Shown piece by piece: positions 1 through 6,449 of a stretch of 64,000 nucleotides of DNA. The stretch comes from Actinomadura alba (GTDB lineage Bacteria; Actinomycetota; Actinomycetes; Streptosporangiales; Streptosporangiaceae), in the NCBI RefSeq assembly GCF_014323705.1, contig NZ_JABVEC010000017.1, forward strand, positions 62,001-126,000. The letters run 5' to 3'. How positions within the stretch are numbered: the first letter of the stretch is position 1; each line of letters begins with the position of its first letter. The position numbers and the translations under genes were made by a program. Under the pieces are notes generated by a model. That model saw nothing but the letters and a program-made list of their open reading frames with translations. It was not told the DNA's origin and did no database searches.

Positions 1-132
1 ACCGTGGAACTGCTCGCCGAGGTGTTCGGCCTGGACGCCAAGATCATCACAGATCCGGTCTCGGGCGGCCCCCTGGTCGTCCCCCTCGGCGGCGCGCGGT
101 CCGCGACGGCCCGGCCGCCGGACGGCTCCTAG
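1..132 (+). CDS. C-terminal end of an unidentified protein (partial)
   Basis: The window opens inside a reading frame that runs from base 1 to a TAG at 130-132 and gives 43 residues, beginning TVELLAEVFGLDAKII and ending in a Gly/Pro/Ala-rich tail. I do not recognise the family from this tail. Its stop overlaps by 4 nt the stop of the convergent hydrolase gene on the other strand (CTAG at 129-132), so the two genes meet tail to tail with no room for a separate terminator. Confidence 0.55.
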   Translation, partial: TVELLAEVFGLDAKIITDPVSGGPLVVPLGGARSATARPPDGS

Positions 133-806
133 CGCTCGGCCCGGTAGGCCTCCAGGCGGTCGGCGAGCTCGGCCGGGCGGGCGAGCATCGGCATGTGGCC
201 GGTGGCGATCTCGTCGGGGATGATGCCCAGGCGTTCACGCACGACGCGGCGCATGAACTCGGCCGGGAAGAAGCGGTCGTCGCCGCAGAGCAGGAATCTC
301 GTCGGCACATCGGGCCACGCCTTGAGCGGCCACGGCTTGACGAACGGCGTGCCGGACTGATCCCGCTCGGCCCGTGTCGCCTCGGCCACGAGGTCCGGCG
401 GGACGTCGTGGTAGTAGACGTCTGACGGGTCGTCCGAAGCCGGACCGCCGTGTTCGGCCTGTTCGCGCTTCGCCTGCTCGTAGCCGGTGTTGGCCCACCA
501 GTCACCCGGCGGCTCGCCCGGCGACGGGATCATCGCCTGCAACAGCACCAGCAGGTCGACCGGCATCCTGTCGCAGACCAGCGGACCGGTGAAACCGCCG
601 AGCGAGTGGGCCACCAGGACGAGGTCGGTACGGTCGCCGATGGCGTCGACGACCGCGTCGGCGTACTCGGCCAGCCCGGCCGAGTCGTCCGCGCAGGGCA
701 GATCCACCGCCACTACGTCATGGCCTCGCTCACGCAGCTCGGCGCTCAGGGGGCGCCAGTACTCCGGGCCGCTCGCGGCACCGGGAATCAGGACATATGT
801 GGCCAT
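129..806 (-). CDS. alpha/beta-fold hydrolase
   Basis: A 225-aa protein of the small cytoplasmic alpha/beta hydrolase type. The N-terminus MATYVLIPGAASGPEYW is the usual first strand and oxyanion-hole region. The nucleophile elbow AHSLGGF lies near residue 68, with Ser as the predicted nucleophile. A conserved Asp (LLCGDDRFFP, near 175) and a late His (ATGHMPMLARP, near 205) complete a plausible triad. The protein resembles the esterase/salicylate-esterase-like group, but the substrate cannot be told. It starts 2 nt after the stop of the PNPOx-family gene, so the two form an operon probably controlled from the HxlR palindrome at 1429-1445. Confidence 0.85.
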   Translation of the reverse strand: MATYVLIPGAASGPEYWRPLSAELRERGHDVVAVDLPCADDSAGLAEYADAVVDAIGDRTDLVLVAHSLGGFTGPLVCDRMPVDLLVLLQAMIPSPGEPPGDWWANTGYEQAKREQAEHGGPASDDPSDVYYHDVPPDLVAEATRAERDQSGTPFVKPWPLKAWPDVPTRFLLCGDDRFFPAEFMRRVVRERLGIIPDEIATGHMPMLARPAELADRLEAYRAER

Positions 807-808
807 CG

Positions 809-1423
809 TCAGACGACCTCCCTCTCACTCTCGTCCCTGTCACTGTCGCTTCCGGGACCGTCGTTTCCGTGACTTTCGTTCGGTGACCCGCCCCGGCCGC
901 GCTGCTGGAACTCCTCGACGCCGACGCCTCCGGGCAGGCGGGTCTGGAAGTCGAGGACCCCCACCCAGGTCGGACGCACGGCGATGCGCGCCATCCTCGT
1001 GCCCGGGTGGTCGACCTCGGCGAGGTTGGCGGCACCCTGTTCGGGGCCGGCGTAACGATGCTGGGCCAGCGCGTACTCCGGCACGATCCCCTCCACATCG
1101 GTGACCGAGGCCCGGCCGCGGATGAGGAGCACCTCCGGCGGTGTGGTCGCCTTGTCGATGGTGATGGCGACATCGGGTTTGGCCCGCAGAGCGGCGATCT
1201 TACGTGCCCCCTCGAAGGTGGACAGGACGATCTCGGTGCCGGTCCAGTGGAACAACATCGGGAACACCCGTGGCGTGCCGTCCGCAGCGACGTACGCCAC
1301 GCGCGCCAGCTCGGTCGAGGCGAGCAGACGGGTGGCCACGTCACTTTTCAGCAGGCCGATGTCACCTTGCCGCAGCGCCATCGGATCGCGGGGAACTTCA
1401 GTCTTCACCGGTCCACTCCTCAT
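809..1423 (-). CDS. pyridoxamine 5'-phosphate oxidase-fold (FMN/F420-binding) protein
   Basis: A 204-aa protein with the split-barrel signature of the PNPOx family: ASTELARVAYVAADGTPRV at the start of the barrel, FHWTG in the next strand, then the LRAKPDVAITID and LLIRGRASV strands. Such proteins bind FMN or F420 and act as oxidoreductases; several actinobacterial members are F420-dependent. The C-terminal ~35 residues are Gly/Ser/Glu-rich and probably disordered. ATG at 1423 is chosen because AGGAG lies 6 nt upstream; another ATG at 1426 would leave only 3 nt. That Shine-Dalgarno is itself part of the palindrome at 1429-1445, so a bound regulator would cover the translation start region. It is first in a two-gene operon with the hydrolase. 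Confidence 0.8.
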   Translation of the reverse strand: MRSGPVKTEVPRDPMALRQGDIGLLKSDVATRLLASTELARVAYVAADGTPRVFPMLFHWTGTEIVLSTFEGARKIAALRAKPDVAITIDKATTPPEVLLIRGRASVTDVEGIVPEYALAQHRYAGPEQGAANLAEVDHPGTRMARIAVRPTWVGVLDFQTRLPGGVGVEEFQQRGRGGSPNESHGNDGPGSDSDRDESEREVV

Positions 1424-1428
1424 CATGA

Positions 1429-1445
1429 ACTCCTAATGTAGGAGT
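1429..1445. promoter_or_regulatory. palindromic operator between divergent PNPOx and HxlR genes
   Basis: A perfect inverted repeat, ACTCCTA-ATG-TAGGAGT (7-bp arms, 3-bp spacer), fills the gap between the two divergent genes. HxlR regulators bind palindromes as dimers and usually control a divergent redox-linked gene, so this is the natural operator for the neighbouring regulator. The minus-strand arm also supplies the Shine-Dalgarno of the PNPOx gene. The repeat is seen directly; the role is inferred. Confidence 0.65.
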
Positions 1446-1506
1446 GAGTACATCACATATGGGAGTCACCGGTGCGGGGATAAGAGTGATCGAATATGCT
1501 CTGGGC

Positions 1507-2184
1507 ATGCCCGGCAGGCGAAGCTACAACGACCCGTGCGGCATCGCACGGGGCCTCAATCTGGTCGGTGAGCGCTGGGCCCTCCTGGTGGTGCGCGAGC
1601 TGCTGCTGGGCCCGAAGCGGTTCACCGACCTGCATCGCGGTCTGCCCACCGCGAGTCAGAACGTGCTGTCCCAGCGTCTGCGTGAACTGGAGCAGGACGG
1701 GGTGATACGGCGCCGCAAGCTCGGGCCGCCCGTCGGCACGTGGGTGTACGAGCTGACCGAGTGGGGTTACGACCTCGAACCCGTCCTGGCCCATCTCGGC
1801 CGGTGGGGCAGCCGTGCTCCGGTGACCTCCACCGCGGAGTCCAGCGCCGATTCGCTGATCCTGGCCATGAGGGATCTGTTCGTCTCGCACCTCGCCGAAG
1901 GCATGCGAGGGAGTTACGAGCTGCGGCTCGGCGACGACCGCTTCCGCGCCGAGGTCGCGGACGGCCGGATCGAGCTGATCCGCGGCAGCGCCGAGCGGCC
2001 CGACGCGGTGGTCGAGACCGACGTCGCCACGCTCTGGGGCCTGATCCTGGGTGAGCACCGGATCGACGACACACTGCGCTCAGGCCACGTCACGCTGGAG
2101 GGTGACCACCGAGCGGGGACGCGCTTCATCGACCTCTTCCGCGCGCCCCCAATGCACGGCCAGGCCGTGGACGATCCCGCGTGA
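1507..2184 (+). CDS. HxlR-family winged-helix transcriptional regulator with C-terminal SCP2-like domain
   Basis: A 225-aa regulator. Residues 5-95 form the HxlR winged helix: YNDPCGIARGLNLVGERWA, then LLVVRELLLGPKRFTDLHRG, QRLRELEQDGVIRR and YELTEWGYDLEPVL. The Cys in NDPCG is at the position used for redox or ligand sensing in the family. The C-terminal half (about 120-215, from LRLGDDRFRAEVADGRIEL to GHRIDDTLRSGHVTLEGD-type sequence) looks like an SCP2 sterol-carrier fold, a common fusion. ATG 1507 fits homologues and has TATGCT at 1495-1500, suggesting a leaderless mRNA. GTG 1444 and ATG 1459 in the same frame are alternatives, and GTG 1444 overlaps the operator. It probably controls the divergent PNPOx-hydrolase pair. 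Confidence 0.85.
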   Translation: MPGRRSYNDPCGIARGLNLVGERWALLVVRELLLGPKRFTDLHRGLPTASQNVLSQRLRELEQDGVIRRRKLGPPVGTWVYELTEWGYDLEPVLAHLGRWGSRAPVTSTAESSADSLILAMRDLFVSHLAEGMRGSYELRLGDDRFRAEVADGRIELIRGSAERPDAVVETDVATLWGLILGEHRIDDTLRSGHVTLEGDHRAGTRFIDLFRAPPMHGQAVDDPA

Positions 2185-2269
2185 GACGGTGACGGGTCGG
2201 AGCCTCGACTACGGGCGGCGGAACGGCGGGGACGGCCGGTCGGGGCTCTGGGAGATGACTACGGCGCTT

Positions 2270-2315
2270 AACTGCATGATCACGCCAGAGGTTTCCCCGC
2301 CGTGATCATGTAGTT
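2270..2315. repeat. imperfect 15-bp inverted repeat (stem-loop) downstream of the HxlR gene
   Basis: Left arm 2270-2284 (AACTGCATGATCACG) and right arm 2301-2315 (CGTGATCATGTAGTT) pair with a single mismatch around a 16-nt loop. The element lies 85 nt past the HxlR stop. It could terminate transcription, although there is no T-run, or be a dispersed intergenic palindrome. No second copy was seen in this window. Confidence 0.5.
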
Positions 2316-2461
2316 GTTCGCGCTTTCGAGGCCCGACTTCGCGGGACTCGCTGGAGGCGCGCGTCGGCGCTCAGGCGGCTGTTGACGGTCCACACAGTGC
2401 CCGTCTCGACGCCGAGGGAGCGATCCGGGCCGCCAACGCCGTCCACAACAGGGCGGTCCGG

Positions 2462-2580
2462 GTCCCGCCGCCCGGCCGTCCCCGTTCCTGCGTCACCACA
2501 TCAACGTCATCGGCAGGTACTCCTTCGCTCTCCCGACCTGCCTGGCCGCACCCGGGACCTGCGCGACCCCTCAACGTGTC
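2462..2580 (+). pseudogene. relic of a Tn3-family transposase (TnpA) C-terminus
   Basis: On the plus strand, codons from about 2464 read AARPSPFLRHHINVIGRYSF and then ALP. This matches the hallmark end of Tn3-family TnpA (D-x-A-R-L-S-P-F-x-R-H-H-I-N-x-L-G-R-Y-S-F-x-L-P). After a one-base slip near 2533 the adjacent frame continues DLPGRTRDLRDPS, which matches the usual DLPGGLRPLRDP ending. Nothing upstream encodes the rest of the ~1000-aa transposase, so only a frameshifted tail survives. The rest of 2316-2592 shows no gene. Confidence 0.6.
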
Positions 2581-2592
2581 CCGCGCCGCGCA

Positions 2593-2835
2593 TCAGCACG
2601 ACGGCTCGCGCCATGCCACTGACCGGGTGCGCATGGCGTGGTGCACTCGGGCGGCCGTGATCACGCGGCCGAGCTCCTCTGAAGTGTCCGCCTCGACCAG
2701 GCGTCCACCGACGAGAGCCCACCAGTTGCCGGTGGCGTGTCCCCACCACAGCGGTACGCCGGGGAATCGGCGCGTCAGTGCGCGCAGCTCGACAGCATGC
2801 TGGGACGCGGGGCGGGCATGACGTCCGGCCTGCAT
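2593..2835 (-). CDS. small WWG-motif protein of unknown function
   Basis: An 80-aa reading frame starts at ATG 2835 with GGGAGGA 8 nt upstream, an excellent ribosome site. The middle of the protein (ALTRRFPGVPLWWGHATGN, then WWALVGGRLVEADTSEELGRVI) is clearly related to the 88-aa product at 35241-35507 (GLRERFGVPVWWGEHTRM and following). The two share an F-G-V-P-x-W-W-G core, a W/F-x-A-x-V strand, L-V-E-A and a closing EEL-x-R-x-I helix. At the other locus the gene is the second of a coupled pair. Here the partner is mostly gone, but a fragment VREALVAHMAHGPG (2847-2897) resembles the end of that partner. Function unknown. Confidence 0.55.
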   Translation of the reverse strand: MQAGRHARPASQHAVELRALTRRFPGVPLWWGHATGNWWALVGGRLVEADTSEELGRVITAARVHHAMRTRSVAWREPSC

Positions 2836-2890
2836 TCCGAGGTCCTCCCTGGTCCGTGTGCCATGTGGGCGACCAAGGCCTCGCGAACCG

Positions 2891-2992
2891 GCCGTACGCC
2901 GCCAGAGCCGAGATGGCGCGACGGTGCGGAACGCGGCCCGGGGGCCGGCCACGGTCTCCGCACCGTCGCGCCATCGTGGTGGGTCGTACGGC
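2891..2992. repeat. long nested inverted repeat with perfect 18-bp arms
   Basis: The core arms are 2913-2930 (ATGGCGCGACGGTGCGGA) and its exact reverse complement at 2957-2974, with a 26-nt GC-rich loop. An outer pair, GCCGTAC at 2891-2897 and GTACGGC at 2986-2992, is also complementary. It lies just upstream of the small WWG gene, inside what would be the partner gene, so it may be a small palindromic insertion that destroyed it. No target-site duplication could be identified. The stretch 2993-3113 shows nothing else. Confidence 0.5.
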
Positions 2993-3113
2993 TCCGAGAT
3001 CCTGCTCCGGCGGGAGCCGGGCCGTACGACATCGCCTGGGCCTTCCCCTGCCCGAGACGAAGCGGTGGGCACGCCGCCGCGCCGTGCCGGCGCGCCCACG
3101 TCGAGATGCCACA

Positions 3114-3473
3114 TCACCCCCACGGCTCGCCGCCCCGGCCGCTGGGAGAGCCGGTCGGCAAACCGCACCGGCGCCGGTCCTGGTCGGCCTCGGCATCGGC
3201 GAGTCCGGCGGCTACGGCCTCGGGCGGCATGCCGTCGACCGTCTCGGCGAACAGGCCGTTGAGCCTGCCCCAGGAGTTCTGAGCGGGGAACTCCTCCCAC
3301 ACGACGGCGCCGCTCATGGGATCGAGCCGCCCGCGCGCCACGAGCGCCTCGTAGACGTAGCCGATCCTGGAGAAGCTCAACGTCACCCGATGAACCAGGC
3401 CCCGCGCCCCGTCGGAGGCGTCGCGTAAGCCGTCTGCGACGTACTTGCGAGCGCGTGCGCCGTCGTCGCTCAC
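3114..3473 (-). CDS. hypothetical protein, possibly a gene fragment
   Basis: A minus-strand frame with protein-like composition, starting at a GTG at 3473 or further upstream at 3569, runs to a stop at 3114 (119 or 151 aa). The core reads VHRVTLSFSRIGYVYEALVA, then WEEFPAQNSWGRLNGLFAE. It has balanced hydrophobic and charged residues, unlike the Arg/Pro-rich shadow frames around it. I do not recognise the family. The last 20 residues turn Arg/Gly-rich, which suggests a lost frame or truncation. It sits in a stretch of decayed genes. Confidence 0.35.
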   Translation of the reverse strand: MSDDGARARKYVADGLRDASDGARGLVHRVTLSFSRIGYVYEALVARGRLDPMSGAVVWEEFPAQNSWGRLNGLFAETVDGMPPEAVAAGLADAEADQDRRRCGLPTGSPSGRGGEPWG

Positions 3474-3648
3474 ACCGGCCGCGCCCGTACCCGCGGAATT
3501 CTCGCCAGGCAGGGCGATGGTCCACGAGAAAAGAGTGGGCTGCGCGCAAGGTCGCCGTCCGTGCACCATTCCGCCCTTCCGGTACGCAGGTAGCGCTCGG
3601 CTCCTGGACCGTTGCCGACGGTTAGATGCTGGGGGCTCGACAGCCTCG

Positions 3649-3673
3649 GCGGTGACACAGTTTGTGTCACCGC
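3649..3673. promoter_or_regulatory. perfect 25-bp dyad, operator- or terminator-like
   Basis: GCGGTGACACA, a 3-bp spacer (GTT) and TGTGTCACCGC form an exact inverted repeat with 11-bp arms. It lies 14 nt downstream of the stop of the broken XRE gene and upstream of the unknown gene at 3114-3473. The short loop suits a protein-bound operator, but as RNA it would also make a strong hairpin that could end the XRE transcript. Confidence 0.5.
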
Positions 3674-3686
3674 ATATGAGCTGGCC

Positions 3687-3962
3687 TCATACGGCTCGGG
3701 CCCACTCGGAGTAGCTGATCAATGCCTCCGACGGGCTGAGATGCAACCGCAGGAGAGTGATCAGGGCCTCTCGCACGTATGGGTGTTCACGAGTCTGCTG
3801 GGGTGCGATGTGCCGGGCGGTCTGCAAACAGCGGAAGGCCTCGTCTCGCTGTCCGAGCCACGACACGTGGGCGGTGTTCGCGAGCTCAGACTGAGACATA
3901 CGACGGGCCGAGCGCGCAGCGGCGATTCGCCGACCGATCTGCTCATTTTGCCTGGATGACAT
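3687..3962 (-). pseudogene. XRE-family regulator with the central part deleted in frame
   Basis: The 91-aa frame has a good start (ATG 3962, GGAG 6 nt upstream). Residues 8-34 are the first half of an XRE helix-turn-helix (IGRRIAAARSARRMSQSELA). From residue 35 on, the sequence (WLGQRDEAFRCLQTARHIAP, then QQTREHPYVREALITLLR) is the C-terminal tail of the long actinobacterial XRE-TPR regulators, which are usually about 400 aa. The recognition helix and all TPR repeats are absent. The simplest reading is an in-frame deletion of about 300 codons with its joint near base 3860. The product is unlikely to bind DNA. Confidence 0.65.
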
Positions 3963-4003
3963 ATGCCGCTCCGGTATCGGTTACACCGAGCGTAACGACG
4001 GCC

Positions 4004-4678
4004 TCACTCTCGGGTGGGCGCATCAGAGGAAGCGGCGGCATTGGTCAGGAGATCAGGGAGTTCTGTCAGCGTGCCGATGCGCCAGTCGGCATCGCGCATC
4101 ACGCGAGGATCGTCGAACCACAGGTGGCCCCAAGGACCTCGCCGGATCAATGCGGTCCGGAGTCCGGCAGCCTTGGCCGCGACGACGTCGTTGTCACGGT
4201 GGTCCCCCACATAAACGATCTCGTCCAGTTCACCCGGCGCCCATGCGCGGACCCTTGAGAAGAACTCGGCATCCGGCTTCGCGACGCCCCATTCCTCCGA
4301 GGTCGCCACATCGTCAAGGGGCAGGCCGAGCGCATGGAGCGATGTCGCGGCACGGGCGGTCTGATTGCCCGCCGCCCCCACCCAGACGCCACGTCCGCGC
4401 AGTTCGTTCAACGCATGCCGGACGTCAGGATAGAGATCTTCCTCGCCGAGTCGCTCGCCGTGGCCCGTCGCCTCTCGCGCGTGCCTTTCGGCGGCGATGT
4501 CCAGACCTGGTCTAACGAGGCGAAGAGCATCCGCGTTGTCCCGGCCCAGCGCGGTGACCGCGCCGACGAGTGCCGACATCGTGTGCGGTGGTACGCCGAG
4601 CCACTCCGCCCAGGCCCGCCATTCCCGCGTGTCGTCGACCAGGGTCTCGCCGATATCGAAGACGACCGCGCGGATCAC
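4004..4678 (-). CDS. HAD-superfamily hydrolase
   Basis: A 224-aa cytoplasmic phosphatase-like protein. Motif I is FDIGETLVDD (nucleophile Asp near residue 8, DxGxT). The cap follows at about 15-85. Motif II/III includes AAGNQTARA and the Lys in WGVAKPDAEFF, and motif IV is YVGDHRDNDVVAAKAAG. All catalytic residues of a C1-capped HAD phosphatase are present. The substrate is unknown. It is followed by an MSMEG_6728-family gene transcribed in the same direction 10 nt upstream, so the two are probably co-transcribed. Confidence 0.88.
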   Translation of the reverse strand: MIRAVVFDIGETLVDDTREWRAWAEWLGVPPHTMSALVGAVTALGRDNADALRLVRPGLDIAAERHAREATGHGERLGEEDLYPDVRHALNELRGRGVWVGAAGNQTARAATSLHALGLPLDDVATSEEWGVAKPDAEFFSRVRAWAPGELDEIVYVGDHRDNDVVAAKAAGLRTALIRRGPWGHLWFDDPRVMRDADWRIGTLTELPDLLTNAAASSDAPTRE

Positions 4679-4687
4679 CCGGCCACT

Positions 4688-5185
4688 CTATTTCCTACGG
4701 TCTGTCGCGACTGCCGCCGTGCTCGGGCGATCCGAGAGGGGCCATACGTACGGCAGGTCGTCGGGGACGCCGGGAAAGAGCGGTCCGTAGACGGCGAGGT
4801 CCTTACGCAGCAGGGCGGACTGGTGACTGCGGTGGAAGTCCGGGTCGCCGAGCCACGGCGGCAGGTCACCCGCCGCCGCGAGTTCGAGTTGGCCTCGGGC
4901 GACGGCGACGCCGGTGGTCACGGTCAGTTCGGCGCCCAGCTTGCCCGCGCAGGTGTCCCGGTGGCCGATGCCGCTCCACCGGTCGCAGACCTCCAGCCCA
5001 TAGCGGACCAGCGCCTCGTCGTATCCTGCCCACATGCGCACGACCGGATGATGCCGCCAGCCGTACCCGGGCATCGTCAGCGCGCGCAGCACCTGAAGGA
5101 CCTCGACCCGCTGCTTGCCCAGCCGCCGCGCGTCGAGTGCCTTCGCCGTGGCGGCGAAGTCCGCGTACGGCAGGAACGTCTGCAT
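4688..5185 (-). CDS. MSMEG_6728-family protein (pyrimidine-dimer glycosylase-like)
   Basis: A 165-aa protein starting MQTFLPYADFAATAKALD, with RRLGKQRVEVLQVLRALT, WRHHPVVRMWAGYDEALV and DTCAGKL following. This order is typical of the actinobacterial MSMEG_6728 family, which is related to pyrimidine-dimer DNA glycosylase/endonuclease V proteins. ATG 5185 is preferred over the frame's first start at 5230 because the family begins with MQTFLPY. A role in repair of UV lesions is inferred from the family name only. Confidence 0.75.
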   Translation of the reverse strand: MQTFLPYADFAATAKALDARRLGKQRVEVLQVLRALTMPGYGWRHHPVVRMWAGYDEALVRYGLEVCDRWSGIGHRDTCAGKLGAELTVTTGVAVARGQLELAAAGDLPPWLGDPDFHRSHQSALLRKDLAVYGPLFPGVPDDLPYVWPLSDRPSTAAVATDRRK

Positions 5186-5254
5186 CGGCGGCACCCCCCG
5201 ATCCGGCTCCGGCCGCGCGCACGGGATCACGGCGACCAGCCGTCACCGACTCCC

Positions 5255-6412
5255 CTACCCCGCGTCGGACCCGCGATCGCGGGCGATGAGCTGACGGGCG
5301 ATGACGTTGCGCTGGATCTCGTTGGTGCCCTCGCCCACGATCATCAGCGGGGCGTCGCGGAAGTAGCGCTCAACGTCGAACTCGGTCGAGTAGCCGTAGC
5401 CGCCGTGGATGCGCAAGGCGTCCATCGCGACCTTCATGGCCGTCTCCGAGGCGAACAGCTTGGCCATGCCCGCCTCCATGTCGGCCCGCCGTCCCGACTG
5501 GAGCCGGTCGGCCGCGTCGAGGGTGAGCAACCGCGCCGCCCGCAGCGACGTCGCCATGTCGGCGAGGTAGTTCGAGATCGACTGATGCCGCCAGATCGGC
5601 ACCCCGAAGCTCTCGCGCTGCTGGGCGTAGGCGAGCGCGTCGTCGAAGGCGGCCTGGCCGACCCCGAGCGCGCGGGCCGCGACCTGGATTCGGCCCACCT
5701 CCAGCCCGCGCATCATCTGCGCGAAGCCCGCGCCCTCGGCGCCGCCGAGCACGCCGGAGCGCGGCACCCGTACGGCGTCGAAGACGACCTCGCAGCTCTC
5801 CACGCCCTTGTAGCCGAGCTTGGGCAGGTCCTTGGAGACCTCGTGGCCCTCCTCGACCAGCAGCACCGAGACACCCTTGTGCGGGGGGTCGGCGGTGGGG
5901 TCGGTCTTGCACAGCAGGGCGATCAGCCCGGCGCGGCGGGCGTTGGAGATCCAGGTCTTCACGCCGTCGATGACGTAGGAGTCGCCGTCAGCGCGGGCGC
6001 GGGTGCGCATCGCCTGCAGGTCGGAACCGCCGCCCGGCTCGGTCAGCGCCATCGTGGCGCGCAACTCTCCGGTGGCCATCGCGGGCAGGTAGCGCCGCCG
6101 CTGCTCGTCGGTGCCGAACTCGCGGAGCAGGAACGCCACGACACTGTGCCCGCCCATCGCGCCCGCGAGGCTCATCCACCCCCGGGCCAGCTGCTCGGTG
6201 ACGAGCGCGAAGCACGGCGCGGAGACGTCCGACCCGCCGTGCTCCTCCGGTACGAGCAGGCCGTACACCCCGAGCCGTTTCATCTGCCCGATCAGCGCCT
6301 CGGGGTAGGTGTCGGCGTGCTCGAGGTCGCGCACCACCGGCCTGACCTGTTCGTCGACGAACTCGGCGACGACGTCGACGATCGCCTGCTCCTCCGGCGC
6401 CAGCTCGAACAC
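5255..6412 (-). CDS. acyl-CoA dehydrogenase
   Basis: A 385-aa flavoprotein of normal length that oxidises an acyl-CoA to the enoyl-CoA with FAD. Visible features are EEHGGSDVSAPCF in the N-terminal helical domain, TEPGGGSDL and VIDGVKTWISNA in the beta domain, and in the C-terminal domain RESFGVPIWRHQ, RIHGGYGYSTEFDVERYFRD and GEGTNEIQRN. The Glu of the last motif is at the usual catalytic-base region. A GTG at 6412 gives the family's normal length; no ATG is available in frame nearby. The CaiB-type gene ends 38 nt upstream of it on the same strand, and together they suggest catabolism of a CoA-activated acid. Confidence 0.92.
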   Translation of the reverse strand: MFELAPEEQAIVDVVAEFVDEQVRPVVRDLEHADTYPEALIGQMKRLGVYGLLVPEEHGGSDVSAPCFALVTEQLARGWMSLAGAMGGHSVVAFLLREFGTDEQRRRYLPAMATGELRATMALTEPGGGSDLQAMRTRARADGDSYVIDGVKTWISNARRAGLIALLCKTDPTADPPHKGVSVLLVEEGHEVSKDLPKLGYKGVESCEVVFDAVRVPRSGVLGGAEGAGFAQMMRGLEVGRIQVAARALGVGQAAFDDALAYAQQRESFGVPIWRHQSISNYLADMATSLRAARLLTLDAADRLQSGRRADMEAGMAKLFASETAMKVAMDALRIHGGYGYSTEFDVERYFRDAPLMIVGEGTNEIQRNVIARQLIARDRGSDAG

Positions 6413-6449
6413 GTGCCCCCCATCGATCGTGGACGTCCGTGGACGCCGC

